Assembly: GCF_002055535.1 (NCBI RefSeq)
Contig: NZ_LN831034.1
Span: 186,001-250,000, forward strand
Length of the DNA: 64,000 nt
Reading direction: 5' to 3'
Origin: Streptococcus pyogenes
GTDB lineage: Bacteria > Bacillota > Bacilli > Lactobacillales > Streptococcaceae
Part shown: in pieces, positions 16,458 to 26,020 of the stretch
How the letters are laid out: each line of letters starts with the position of its first letter
How positions within the stretch are numbered: the first letter of the stretch is position 1
Position numbers and translations under genes: made by a program
The notes under the pieces: model-generated
What the model was told of the DNA's origin: nothing
Databases searched by the model: none
The model's input: only the letters and a program-made list of their open reading frames with translations

Positions 16458-18242
16458 ATGAAAACAGCACGTTTTTTCTGGTTTTATTTTAAACGCTATC
16501 GTTTCTCATTTACTGTCATTGCTGTTGCCGTTATCTTAGCAACTTATTTACAAGTAAAAGCTCCTGTCTTCTTAGGAGAGTCCTTGACTGAGTTGGGAAA
16601 AATCGGTCAGGCTTATTACGTTGCTAAGATGAGTGGCCAGACACATTTTAGCCCTGATTTATCAGCTTTTAATGCCGTGATGTTTAAGCTTTTGATGACT
16701 TATTTCTTTACTGTTTTAGCTAATCTAATATATAGTTTCTTACTTACACGTGTTGTCTCACATTCGACTAACCGCATGCGCAAGGGCTTATTTGGTAAAT
16801 TAGAACGTTTAACCGTCGCCTTTTTTGACCGCCATAAAGATGGGGAGATTCTTTCTCGTTTCACGAGTGATTTGGATAATATTCAAAACTCGCTGAACCA
16901 ATCCTTGATTCAAGTGGTGACTAATATTGCCCTTTACATCGGCCTGGTCTGGATGATGTTTAGGCAAGATAGCCGTTTAGCTTTGTTAACCATCGCATCA
17001 ACCCCAGTTGCTCTCATTTTTTTAGTGATTAACATCCGTTTGGCAAGAAAATACACCAATATCCAACAGCAAGAAGTCAGTGCTTTAAATGCTTTTATGG
17101 ATGAAACCATTTCAGGACAAAAGGCTATTATTGTACAAGGTGTCCAAGAAGATACGATGACAGCCTTTTTAAAGCATAATGAAAGGGTTCGACAAGCCAC
17201 CTTCAAACGCCGTCTGTTCTCAGGACAATTATTTCCAGTCATGAATGGAATGAGCCTTATTAACACGGCTATCGTGATTTTTGTCGGTTCAACAATTGTC
17301 CTCAGTGACAAATCTATGCCAGCAGCGGCAGCGCTTGGTTTAGTGGTTACTTTTGTACAATATTCCCAGCAATATTACCAACCCATGATGCAAATCGCGT
17401 CTAGTTGGGGAGAATTGCAGCTGGCCTTTACCGGTGCTCACCGTATTCAAGAAATGTTTGATGAAACCGAAGAAGTTCGTCCACAAAATGCACCAGCGTT
17501 CACCAGCTTAAAAGAAGCAGTGGCGATTAACCACGTCGATTTTGGGTATCTTCCTGGGCAAAAAGTTTTATCAGATGTGTCAATCGTTGCACCCAAGGGC
17601 AAAATGATTGCCGTGGTTGGACCGACAGGTTCTGGAAAGACCACTATTATGAACTTGATTAACCGTTTCTACGATGTGGATGCAGGTTCGATTACCTTTG
17701 ATGGCCGTGATATTCGTGACTACGATTTGGATAGTCTTCGTCAAAAGGTAGGGATTGTGTTGCAAGAGTCAGTTCTTTTTTCAGGAACCATTACGGATAA
17801 TATTCGTTTTGGTGATCAGACCATTAGTCAAGACATGGTTGAAACTGCTGCGCGTGCGACCCATATTCATGACTTTATCATGTCCTTACCAAAAGGGTAC
17901 AATACCTATGTCTCAGATGATGACAATGTCTTTTCAACAGGTCAAAAGCAGTTGATTTCTATTGCTAGGACGCTACTGACTGACCCTGAAGTGTTGATTT
18001 TGGATGAGGCCACTTCAAATGTTGATACGGTTACCGAAAGTAAAATTCAACGGGCCATGGAAGCTATCGTGGCAGGTCGAACTAGCTTTGTCATTGCTCA
18101 CCGCCTCAAAACCATTTTAAATGCCGATCACATTATTGTGTTGAAAGATGGCAAGGTCATTGAGCAAGGAAATCATCATGAGCTATTGCATCAAAAAGGC
18201 TTTTATGCCGAATTGTATCACAATCAATTTGTCTTTGAATAG
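16458..18242 (+). CDS. ABC exporter subunit 2 (catalytic half)
   Basis: A 594-residue half-transporter with an N-terminal six-helix domain carrying an extra extracellular insert (around residues 45-65) and an ATPase domain. Walker A is GPTGSGKTT, Walker [11 protein letters not shown] with the catalytic Glu, and the H-loop IAHRL is complete. Its own signature is altered to FSTGQKQL, so only one of the two composite ATP sites is canonical. The ATG at 16458 was chosen, with GGAGG seven bases upstream; a GTG at 16455 overlaps the previous stop. A terminator follows. Confidence 0.92.
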   Translation: MKTARFFWFYFKRYRFSFTVIAVAVILATYLQVKAPVFLGESLTELGKIGQAYYVAKMSGQTHFSPDLSAFNAVMFKLLMTYFFTVLANLIYSFLLTRVVSHSTNRMRKGLFGKLERLTVAFFDRHKDGEILSRFTSDLDNIQNSLNQSLIQVVTNIALYIGLVWMMFRQDSRLALLTIASTPVALIFLVINIRLARKYTNIQQQEVSALNAFMDETISGQKAIIVQGVQEDTMTAFLKHNERVRQATFKRRLFSGQLFPVMNGMSLINTAIVIFVGSTIVLSDKSMPAAAALGLVVTFVQYSQQYYQPMMQIASSWGELQLAFTGAHRIQEMFDETEEVRPQNAPAFTSLKEAVAINHVDFGYLPGQKVLSDVSIVAPKGKMIAVVGPTGSGKTTIMNLINRFYDVDAGSITFDGRDIRDYDLDSLRQKVGIVLQESVLFSGTITDNIRFGDQTISQDMVETAARATHIHDFIMSLPKGYNTYVSDDDNVFSTGQKQLISIARTLLTDPEVLILDEATSNVDTVTESKIQRAMEAIVAGRTSFVIAHRLKTILNADHIIVLKDGKVIEQGNHHELLHQKGFYAELYHNQFVFE

Positions 18243-18252
18243 ATGGCATCAG

Positions 18253-18276
18253 CTCCGCGTCTTAGCGGAGTTTTTT
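18253..18276 (+). terminator. Rho-independent terminator of the ABC exporter operon
   Basis: CTCCGC and GCGGAG arms with a 6-base loop and six T. Confidence 0.9.
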
Positions 18277-18359
18277 GGTGAACAATAAAGCAGTCAAGCT
18301 TTCTTTTCTGATATGGTATAATAGCAAGCAAGAGAAAAAACAATTAGAAAGTAGCCACA

Positions 18360-19127
18360 ATGATTGATTTACAAGAGATTCTCGCTAACATGAATCCCAA
18401 TCAAAAGATAAATTATGACAGGGTCATGCAACAGATGGCCAAGGTTTGGGAGAAGGAATCCGTGCGCCCCAGTATTTTAATGCATGTCTGCTGCGCCCCA
18501 TGCTCCACTTACACCCTAGAATACCTGACGCAGTTTGCTGACATTACGGTTTACTTTGCCAATTCTAATATTCACCCTAAGGACGAATACCATCGCAGAG
18601 CTTATGTGACACAACAGTTTGTCTCCGAGTTCAACGCTAAAACAGGCAATACTGTTCAGTTTCTCGAAGCGGACTATGTCCCCAATGAGTACGTTCGACA
18701 AGTGCGAGGCTTAGAAGAGGAACCAGAAGGTGGGGACCGTTGCCGTGTCTGTTTTGATTACCGACTAGACAAGACCGCTCAAAAAGCAGTGGAACTTGGT
18801 TTTGACTACTTTGCCAGTGCCCTAACCATCAGTCCTCATAAAAATTCGCAAACCATTAATGATGTGGGCATCGATGTGCAAAAGGTTTACACCACCAAAT
18901 ACCTGCCAAGTGATTTCAAGAAAAACAACGGTTATCGCAGATCCGTTGAAATGTGTGAGGAGTATGATATTTACCGCCAATGCTATTGTGGCTGTGTCTA
19001 TGCTGCCAAAATGCAAGGTATTGACTTGGTTCAAGTGAAAAAAGATGCCAAAGCTTTTATGGCAGACAAGGATTTGGATAATGATTTCACCCACATCCGC
19101 TTTAGTTATCGTGGGGATGAGATGTGA
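18360..19127 (+). CDS. queH: Epoxyqueuosine reductase QueH
   Basis: A 255-residue protein of the former DUF208 family, the non-cobalamin enzyme that reduces epoxyqueuosine to queuosine in tRNA. It has an N-terminal CCAPCS motif (residues 44-49), GGDRCRVCFDYRL in the middle, and a C-terminal CYCGC cluster; the cysteines bind an iron-sulfur cluster and a metal. It replaces QueG. Single gene with its own terminator at 19137. Together with tgt at the window start it indicates that queuosine is made or salvaged and matured. Confidence 0.93.
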   Translation: MIDLQEILANMNPNQKINYDRVMQQMAKVWEKESVRPSILMHVCCAPCSTYTLEYLTQFADITVYFANSNIHPKDEYHRRAYVTQQFVSEFNAKTGNTVQFLEADYVPNEYVRQVRGLEEEPEGGDRCRVCFDYRLDKTAQKAVELGFDYFASALTISPHKNSQTINDVGIDVQKVYTTKYLPSDFKKNNGYRRSVEMCEEYDIYRQCYCGCVYAAKMQGIDLVQVKKDAKAFMADKDLDNDFTHIRFSYRGDEM

Positions 19128-19136
19128 TGGCATGAT

Positions 19137-19172
19137 TAAAAGTGGTCCGTTTAAAGTTGACCGCTTTTTTGC
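19137..19172 (+). terminator. Rho-independent terminator after queH
   Basis: AAAAGTGGTC and GACCGCTTTTTT arms (one mismatch). Confidence 0.8.
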
Positions 19173-19180
19173 TATTCTTT

Positions 19181-19188
19181 TACGAATA
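19181..19188 (+). promoter_or_regulatory. Competence (CIN/com) box for SigX upstream of dut-radA
   Basis: A perfect TACGAATA octamer preceded by a T-rich stretch, the SigX (ComX) promoter core of streptococcal late competence genes. It is 48 bases before dut. A SigA -10 (TATAAT 19192-19197) partly follows it, so basal and competence-induced transcription may start from almost the same place. The equivalent pneumococcal dut-radA group is competence-induced. Confidence 0.7.
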
Positions 19189-19236
19189 GTCTATAATAAG
19201 AGGATATGATTGACTTGAAAGGATATACCTATCATA

Positions 19237-19683
19237 ATGACAAAAATTCGTGGTTTCGAGCTTGTTTCAAGCTTTACTAATCCTGATTTACTACCAAAAC
19301 GTGAGACGACTCATGCAGCTGGTTATGACCTGTCTGTTGCTGAGGCTGTAACCATTGCCCCAGGGGAGATTAAGTTGGTACCAACAGGGGTTAAGGCCTA
19401 TATGCAAGATGGCGAGGTGCTTTACCTCTATGATCGTTCGTCAAATCCACGAAAAAAAGGGATTATCCTGATTAATTCAGTAGGTGTGATTGATGCAGAT
19501 TATTATGGTAATGAGGCTAATGAAGGACATATTTTTGCACAAATGCAAAACATTACAGATCACCCTGTGACATTAGCTGTGGGTGAGAGGATCGTTCAGG
19601 GTGTTTTTATGCCTTTTTTAATTGCTGATGGTGACCAAGCCAGAGGTGAACGAACAGGTGGTTTTGGTTCGACAGGGCAGTAA
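19237..19683 (+). CDS. dut: Deoxyuridine 5'-triphosphate nucleotidohydrolase
   Basis: A 148-residue dUTPase of the trimeric type, removing dUTP and supplying dUMP. All five motifs are readable: AGYDLS (1), DRSSN (2), VGVIDADYYGN (3, with catalytic Asp), GERIVQ (4) and RGERTGGFGSTG (5). It is the first gene of the group dut-radA-carbonic anhydrase found in the same order in pneumococci. AAAGGA lies upstream of the ATG. Confidence 0.93.
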   Translation: MTKIRGFELVSSFTNPDLLPKRETTHAAGYDLSVAEAVTIAPGEIKLVPTGVKAYMQDGEVLYLYDRSSNPRKKGIILINSVGVIDADYYGNEANEGHIFAQMQNITDHPVTLAVGERIVQGVFMPFLIADGDQARGERTGGFGSTGQ

Positions 19684-19763
19684 AGCGATTTAACAAAAAT
19701 GCTTATGACAGCAGACCTATTCTTTAAGAGTGGGTTTGTCTTGTATAGGGGAGGGAGATTACT

Positions 19764-21125
19764 ATGGCAAAGAAAAAAGCAACCTTTATCTGTCAGGAGT
19801 GTGGCTACCAGTCGCCAAAGTATTTAGGGCGCTGTCCAAATTGCTCGGCCTGGTCTTCTTTTGTGGAAGAAGTAGAGGTCAAAGAAGTCAAAAATGCCCG
19901 TGTTAGTCTAGCTGGAGAAAAGTCCAGACCGGTTAAACTAAAAGATGTGGATAATATTAGTTATCACAGAACACAGACTGACATGTCTGAATTTAATAGA
20001 GTTCTTGGAGGGGGTGTGGTTCCTGGAAGCTTGATTTTAATTGGTGGTGATCCAGGTATTGGAAAATCCACCTTACTCTTGCAGGTATCCACGCAGCTCG
20101 CTAATAAGGGAACGGTTCTCTATGTGTCTGGGGAAGAATCAGCAGAGCAGATTAAACTGCGGAGTGAGCGTCTGGGTGATATTGACAATGAATTTTACCT
20201 CTATGCCGAAACCAATATGCAAGCTATTCGCACAGAAATTGAAAATATTAAACCAGATTTTTTAATTATTGACTCCATTCAGACCATCATGAGCCCTGAT
20301 ATTACAGGTGTTCAAGGATCAGTCAGTCAGGTGAGAGAAGTCACTGCAGAATTGATGCAGCTTGCAAAGACGAACAACATTGCAACCTTTATTGTGGGTC
20401 ATGTCACCAAGGAAGGAACCTTGGCTGGGCCTCGTATGTTAGAACATATGGTGGATACCGTTCTCTACTTTGAAGGGGAAAGGCATCACACCTTTCGCAT
20501 TCTGCGGGCTGTGAAAAACCGCTTTGGCTCCACTAACGAGATTGGCATTTTTGAAATGCAGTCTGGCGGCTTGGTAGAGGTCTTAAATCCTAGTCAAGTC
20601 TTTTTAGAGGAACGCTTAGATGGGGCAACAGGATCGGCTGTCGTTGTAACGATGGAAGGAAGTCGTCCTATCTTAGCAGAGGTGCAATCTTTAGTGACAC
20701 CAACCGTTTTTGGCAATGCCAGACGAACCACTACGGGACTTGATTTCAATCGCGTAAGCCTAATAATGGCAGTTTTAGAAAAGCGCTGTGGTTTACTCTT
20801 ACAAAATCAAGATGCCTACCTCAAGTCGGCTGGTGGTGTCAAACTAGACGAACCTGCCATTGATTTGGCAGTCGCTGTGGCTATCGCATCCAGTTATAAG
20901 GAAAAACCAACCAGCCCTCAAGAAGCTTTCTTAGGCGAGATCGGGTTAACAGGTGAGATTCGGCGAGTGACCCGTATTGAGCAACGGATTAATGAAGCAG
21001 CAAAGCTTGGCTTTACCAAGGTCTATGCTCCTAAAAATGCCTTGCAAGGCATTGATATCCCTCAAGGTATTGAGGTTGTCGGAGTGACTACGGTTGGTCA
21101 GGTTTTAAATGCAGTTTTTAGCTAG
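19764..21125 (+). CDS. radA: DNA repair and branch-migration protein RadA
   Basis: A 453-residue RecA-like ATPase. It has an N-terminal C4 zinc finger ([18 protein letters not shown]), Walker [11 protein letters not shown] around residue 97, the RadA-specific KNRFGS motif, and a C-terminal Lon-protease-like domain. RadA is a helicase that helps extend D-loops in recombination and transformation. GGGAGGGAG precedes the ATG. Placed behind dut under the CIN box. Confidence 0.97.
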   Translation: MAKKKATFICQECGYQSPKYLGRCPNCSAWSSFVEEVEVKEVKNARVSLAGEKSRPVKLKDVDNISYHRTQTDMSEFNRVLGGGVVPGSLILIGGDPGIGKSTLLLQVSTQLANKGTVLYVSGEESAEQIKLRSERLGDIDNEFYLYAETNMQAIRTEIENIKPDFLIIDSIQTIMSPDITGVQGSVSQVREVTAELMQLAKTNNIATFIVGHVTKEGTLAGPRMLEHMVDTVLYFEGERHHTFRILRAVKNRFGSTNEIGIFEMQSGGLVEVLNPSQVFLEERLDGATGSAVVVTMEGSRPILAEVQSLVTPTVFGNARRTTTGLDFNRVSLIMAVLEKRCGLLLQNQDAYLKSAGGVKLDEPAIDLAVAVAIASSYKEKPTSPQEAFLGEIGLTGEIRRVTRIEQRINEAAKLGFTKVYAPKNALQGIDIPQGIEVVGVTTVGQVLNAVFS

Positions 21126-21313
21126 AGGATCAGAAACTAAGAGCAAATGAGGAGGAAATTTGTCAAGAAAGTATCCCAATCATTTGTTTTTTTAACTTTT
21201 CGAACGATACCGACCGTCTAAGAGGTTAATCCAGCTATTTTCCATAAAAGATGTTAAGATAAGACAAACTAACAGCAAAAATAGCTCTGCTGTTTCTCAA
21301 AAGGAGTTTATTG

Positions 21314-21811
21314 ATGTCTTATTTTGAACATTTTATGGCTGCCAATCAGGCTTATGTGGCCTTGCATGGGACAGCTCATTTGCCCTTAAAACCCAAGACT
21401 AAAGTAGCGATTGTGACTTGTATGGATTCACGGCTACATGTGGCCCAAGCTCTGGGGCTGGCTCTAGGAGATGCTCATATTTTAAGGAATGCTGGCGGAC
21501 GTGTCACCGAAGACATGATTCGGTCGCTGGTTATTTCTCAGCAGCAAATGGGAACGAGAGAGATTGTGGTTCTCCACCATACAGATTGTGGCGCGCAGAC
21601 TTTTACTAATGAAGGCTTTGCCAAGCATATTCATGAGCACTTAGGTGTGGATGTTTCAGGGCAAGATTTCCTTCCCTTCCAAGATGTGGAAGACAGTGTC
21701 CGCGAGGATATGGCTAAGATAAGAGCCTCCTCTCTTATCTCTGATGATGTCGTTATTAACGGTGTCGTCTACGATGTGGATACTGGAAAGATGACACAAG
21801 TAATGGAATAG
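21314..21811 (+). CDS. Beta-class carbonic anhydrase
   Basis: A 165-residue zinc enzyme. Zinc ligands are Cys36 (in TCMDSR, with Asp38-Arg40), His89 and Cys92 (in HHTDCG), the beta-class pattern. It hydrates CO2 to bicarbonate, needed for carboxylation reactions when CO2 is low. The ATG at 21314 has AAGGAG seven bases upstream. It follows radA by 188 bases; an intervening promoter is possible, so its membership in the dut-radA transcript is not certain. Confidence 0.92.
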   Translation: MSYFEHFMAANQAYVALHGTAHLPLKPKTKVAIVTCMDSRLHVAQALGLALGDAHILRNAGGRVTEDMIRSLVISQQQMGTREIVVLHHTDCGAQTFTNEGFAKHIHEHLGVDVSGQDFLPFQDVEDSVREDMAKIRASSLISDDVVINGVVYDVDTGKMTQVME

Positions 21812-21941
21812 TTAGTAGCCAAGTTGTAGAGCTGAATTCAGCTCTTTTTTATTTTTAAAAATTATTGAAAATATTAGACAAAGAAATAGGGAAGCGTTAT
21901 AATAATTGTATCAAGTTATTCATACAAACAAGGAGAGTAAG

Positions 21942-22652
21942 ATGGTCGACAATAGAATGAGATTTACGATTGATCAAAACATGCAATTTCCACTAGTTGA
22001 GATTGATCTGGAACATGGGGGATCAGTTTACTTACAACAAGGAAGTATGGTTTATCATACTGAGAATGTAACCTTGAATACCAAATTGAATGGTAAGGGA
22101 TCTGGTTTAGGAAAATTAGTTGGAGCCATCGGCCGTTCCATGGTTTCTGGTGAATCAATGTTCATTACACAAGCTATGTCAAATGGAGATGGTAAATTAG
22201 CATTAGCACCCAATACACCAGGACAGATTGTTGCTTTAGAACTAGGTGAAAAACAATATCGTCTAAATGATGGTGCCTTTCTAGCCCTAGATGGTTCAGC
22301 ACAGTACAAAATGGAACGTCAAAATATTGGAAAAGCACTTTTTGGTGGTCAAGGCGGACTTTTTGTCATGACAACTGAAGGCCTTGGTACCTTACTTGCT
22401 AACTCGTTTGGATCTATCAAGAAAATCACACTTGATGGTGGCACAATGACTATTGATAATGCCCATGTTGTAGCATGGAGCAGAGAACTTGATTATGATA
22501 TTCATTTAGAAAATGGCTTTATGCAGTCAATTGGTACAGGTGAAGGAGTTGTTAATACCTTTAGAGGTCATGGTGAGATTTATATCCAAAGTCTTAACCT
22601 TGAGCAATTTGCTGGGACTCTTAAACGTTATCTACCAACTAGTTCAAATTAG
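21942..22652 (+). CDS. AIM24/TIGR00266-family protein
   Basis: A 236-residue protein with the repeated beta-strand pattern and glycine turns of the AIM24 (DUF124) family, for example GSVYLQQGSMVYHTENV and GEGVVNTFRGHGEIYIQS near the end. No signal peptide or membrane span. The function is unknown; the yeast relative acts in mitochondrial membrane organisation. The ATG at 21942 has AGGAG upstream. An in-frame TTG at 21906 lacks a ribosome site. A terminator follows, so it is a single-gene unit. Confidence 0.85.
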   Translation: MVDNRMRFTIDQNMQFPLVEIDLEHGGSVYLQQGSMVYHTENVTLNTKLNGKGSGLGKLVGAIGRSMVSGESMFITQAMSNGDGKLALAPNTPGQIVALELGEKQYRLNDGAFLALDGSAQYKMERQNIGKALFGGQGGLFVMTTEGLGTLLANSFGSIKKITLDGGTMTIDNAHVVAWSRELDYDIHLENGFMQSIGTGEGVVNTFRGHGEIYIQSLNLEQFAGTLKRYLPTSSN

Positions 22653-22663
22653 TCAAAATAACA

Positions 22664-22693
22664 TAAAATCAGCTTTTTAGGGCTGATTTTTTT
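22664..22693 (+). terminator. Rho-independent terminator after the AIM24-family gene
   Basis: AAATCAGC and GGCTGATTT arms followed by a T-run. Confidence 0.85.
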
Positions 22694-22833
22694 CGCCTAA
22701 GCAAGTAAAATATGCTATAATAAGAAAGATTTTAGAAGAAGTCTGAAAAGGTCTTGGCAAGCTCAAATCATCATTTGTTGCTTGTTTTTCGTGCCACAGG
22801 TTTCTGAGTGATATATGTAACAGGAGAAGAAGC

Positions 22834-24279
22834 ATGTCTAAACCAATTCGTGTGCGTTATGCACCAAGTCCAACAGGGCTTTTACATATCGGGAATGCCC
22901 GCACAGCCCTATTTAATTACCTTTATGCCCGTCGTCACGGAGGTACTTTTATCATTCGTATTGAAGATACTGACCGTAAACGTCATGTTGAAGATGGTGA
23001 ACGTTCTCAACTTGAAAACCTAAAATGGTTAGGAATGGATTGGGATGAAAGCCCAGAAACGCATGAAAATTACCGCCAGTCTGAACGTCTAGCACTTTAT
23101 CAACAATATATTGATCAATTGTTAGCTGAAGGAAAAGCCTACAAGTCTTACGTGACTGAGGAAGAATTGGCAGCAGAGCGTGAACGCCAAGAAGCAGCTG
23201 GCGAAACGCCTCGCTATATCAATGAATTTATTGGTATGTCAGCTGACGAAAAAGCTAAGTACATTGCTGAGCGTGAAGCAGCAGGTATCGTTCCAACAGT
23301 CCGTCTTGCTGTTAATGAGTCCGGTATTTACAAATGGACTGACATGGTTAAAGGCGATATCGAGTTTGAAGGTGGTAACATCGGTGGTGACTGGGTTATT
23401 CAAAAGAAAGATGGCTATCCAACTTATAACTTTGCCGTTGTTGTTGATGATCATGATATGCAAATTTCTCACGTTATCCGTGGCGATGACCATATTGCCA
23501 ATACGCCAAAACAATTGATGGTCTATGAAGCTCTTGGCTGGGAAGCGCCAGAGTTTGGTCATATGACTCTTATCATCAATTCTGAAACGGGTAAAAAATT
23601 ATCAAAACGCGACACCAATACCCTCCAATTCATTGAAGATTACCGCAAAAAAGGTTATATGCCTGAAGCTGTCTTTAACTTCATCGCCCTTCTTGGCTGG
23701 AATCCTGGCGGAGAAGAGGAAATCTTCTCTCGTGAGCAACTGATTGCCCTTTTTGATGAAAATCGCCTTAGCAAGTCGCCAGCTGCCTTTGACCAGAAGA
23801 AAATGGATTGGATGAGCAATGAGTATCTTAAACATGCGGATTTTGAAACAGTTTATGCCCTCTGCAAACCATTCCTTGAAGAGGCAGGCCGTTTGACAGA
23901 AAAAGCTGAGAAGCTAGTAGAATTATACAAACCTCAATTAAAATCTGCAGATGAGATTATTCCATTGACTGACCTTTTCTTTTCTGATTTCCCTGAATTA
24001 ACAGAAGCCGAAAAAGAAGTGATGGCAGGTGAAACAGTTTCGACAGTCTTGCAAGCTTTCAAGGCTAAGTTGGAAGCTATGTCAGATGAAGACTTCAAAC
24101 CAGAAAATATTTTCCCACAAATTAAGGCTGTTCAAAAAGAAACAGGAATCAAAGGGAAAAACCTCTTTATGCCTATTCGTATTGCAGTATCTGGTGAAAT
24201 GCATGGCCCAGAATTACCAAATACGATTTATTTATTGGGACGTGATAAATCCATTGAGCACATCAAAAACATGCTATAA
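22834..24279 (+). CDS. gltX: Glutamyl-tRNA synthetase
   Basis: A 481-residue class I synthetase charging tRNA-Glu (and, in this non-discriminating type, tRNA-Gln for later amidation). It has the HIGH-type motif [12 protein letters not shown] at residues 16-27 and KKLSKRD at about 253-259. AGGAG lies upstream of the ATG. An extended -10 (TGCTATAAT near 22711) implies a leader of about 110 bases holding a GCAAGC/GCTTG hairpin with a T-run; I see no T-box. Confidence 0.97.
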
Positions 24280-24337
24280 GGCTGTATCGTTCACCTTTAT
24301 TTTTAAACGCTTTAAGGAGTTAAAAAGTCACGACAAC

Positions 24338-24371
24338 GAAAGATTGAAGATTAAGTTCTTCAGTCTTTTTT
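24338..24371 (+). terminator. Rho-independent terminator after gltX
   Basis: AAAGATTGAAGA and TTCTTCAGTCTTT arms with TTTTTT. Confidence 0.8.
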
Positions 24372-24601
24372 ATCGTTATCTGAGCTTGCTACCTTGGTAA
24401 AGTAAAAAATAGTATAGTTTATTTCTATTTTGGAGATTGGATTTGAAAGAGAGGTGGTGAGATGCTTACGTGATAATGACAGCAAACGGTGAGGTTTTGA
24501 TTAGTGTGATTTAAAGAAATGGTTTTTATGAATCAATTAGTGTACAATATTTTTTTGGTATATACTGAAAGAGACTAGTTTAGTACTCACTTAGCTAATC
24601 A

Positions 24602-24649
24602 ATTGTAATCAAATAATATTGTAATCATTGTCATAAAATATGCTAAAAT
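24602..24649 (+). promoter_or_regulatory. fasBCA promoter region with 10-bp direct repeat
   Basis: ATTGTAATCA occurs twice, at 24602-24611 and 24618-24627, 16 bases apart. Just downstream is an extended -10, TGCTAAAAT (24641-24649). The rest of 24372-24673 is AT-rich with no supported gene. The repeats may be an activator or repressor site; nothing in the window identifies the protein. Confidence 0.5.
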
Positions 24650-24673
24650 AATAAAGTTGGAAAGGAGAAAAAA

Positions 24674-26020
24674 ATGGCTAATAGCGAATATATGTTTTTA
24701 TTATTATCAATTATTGTCTATTATATGACAAAAATTTATATTTTTTCCTTTCTATCTGATATCACATTACCAGTTTGGAAACAACTAACGATTTTGGCTT
24801 TAGCCCTATTTTTCAATCAGTTCCCGTATTTGTCGCCATTGCTAATTGATCCTCTATTATTTTTAGTTGTTTTAAGGCAAGAAACCAAGCAATTATTTTC
24901 TTTGAAAGCTCTTTTTTTGGCTGTTGCACCTAGTGTTTTGGTGGATTTGCTATCTCGATTTATGGGTACAATCGTTATCCCCTATCTTTTTTTGTCGAGT
25001 GGTATTTATCTGGGTCATATTATCTTTGACTTGCTTGCTTATCTGCTGATTTTTCCAAGTTTTGCTATTATTAATTATATGATTGGAAAAGATTACAAGA
25101 TGATATGCCAATCCGGATATTCGAAACGATCGCATAATTTCTATCAAACATTGCTGATTTTTGTTTTGGTTTATTATGTGGACATTTTTGTCATTTTAGG
25201 ATTTACGGACCCCTTTTTACATTTTCATCATTCTCTTTTTGTTCCCACACCTTATAAGTTATTGTTTTTGATGTTTATACTTCTTTTAGTTTATCTTCTA
25301 TCTTATTTTAATCATAGTTCTAAAGAATACCTTAAAAATGAGTTGAGAAGAGAACAACAAGCTTATATGACTAACTTAGAGATTTATGGGAAACATCTTG
25401 AGAAACTCTATCGAGATGTAAGAGCTTTTCAAAGTGATTACCTGAGCCGTATAGAGCGTTTAGGTCAAGCCATTAAGAGTGAATCCATTACTCAGATTCA
25501 AGATATTTATGCCCAAACGGTTCATGAAGCTAACGACTACTGGGATGATAAACACTATAATATCTCGAAGCTTAGGAAAATTAATATCTCATCGATTAAG
25601 AGCTTATTGTCAGCTAAAATTATCAGTGCGGAAAAATCAGGTATTGATTTGAATGTGGAAGTGCCAGATAATATAAAAGAGACTTACATTCCTGAGTTGG
25701 ACTTACTATTGTTGATGTCTATTTTTTGTGATAACGCCATTGAGGCAGCTCTTGAAGCACAACAACCTCATATGTCAATTGCTTACTTTTTGTTAGGTGA
25801 CTATCAGATGTTTGTTGTGACAAATACGACTAAAAAAAAGGTAGACATTAACAAGATCTTTGAAGAAGGCTATTCTTCAAAAGGTTCAGAACGTGGTATC
25901 GGCCTTTCTAATGCGCAGCGTATTCTCAAAAAGTATCCTTATTTATCCTTGCGGACTAAAAGTTTTGATAAGGAATTTAGCCAAACCTTGACCATGCCAA
26001 AGGAGGAGGTGGATAGATGA
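24674..26020 (+). CDS. fasB: FasB, HPK10-type sensor kinase lacking the phospho-acceptor histidine
   Basis: A 448-residue protein with six N-terminal membrane helices (residues 5-210), a coiled linker, and a C-terminal ATPase domain of the AgrC/ComD class. The N-box is CDNAIEA (352-358) and the G-box GSERGIGLSN (404-412). In the expected H-box, LYRDVRAFQSDYLSRI, Ser254 stands where family members have His (RHDY). It therefore should not autophosphorylate in the usual way, though ATP binding looks intact. First gene of the fasBCAX virulence locus. AAAGGAG precedes the ATG; its stop overlaps fasC. Confidence 0.93.
   Translation: MANSEYMFLLLSIIVYYMTKIYIFSFLSDITLPVWKQLTILALALFFNQFPYLSPLLIDPLLFLVVLRQETKQLFSLKALFLAVAPSVLVDLLSRFMGTIVIPYLFLSSGIYLGHIIFDLLAYLLIFPSFAIINYMIGKDYKMICQSGYSKRSHNFYQTLLIFVLVYYVDIFVILGFTDPFLHFHHSLFVPTPYKLLFLMFILLLVYLLSYFNHSSKEYLKNELRREQQAYMTNLEIYGKHLEKLYRDVRAFQSDYLSRIERLGQAIKSESITQIQDIYAQTVHEANDYWDDKHYNISKLRKINISSIKSLLSAKIISAEKSGIDLNVEVPDNIKETYIPELDLLLLMSIFCDNAIEAALEAQQPHMSIAYFLLGDYQMFVVTNTTKKKVDINKIFEEGYSSKGSERGIGLSNAQRILKKYPYLSLRTKSFDKEFSQTLTMPKEEVDR

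Noticed and set aside
22740..22833. Possible T-box or attenuator in the gltX leader
   Set aside because: Only a weak GCAAGC/GCTTG stem with a T-run is seen; no T-box sequence is present.
24173..24182. Second TACGAATA (minus strand) inside gltX
   Set aside because: It lies deep in a coding region and does not precede any gene on that strand, so it is taken as chance.
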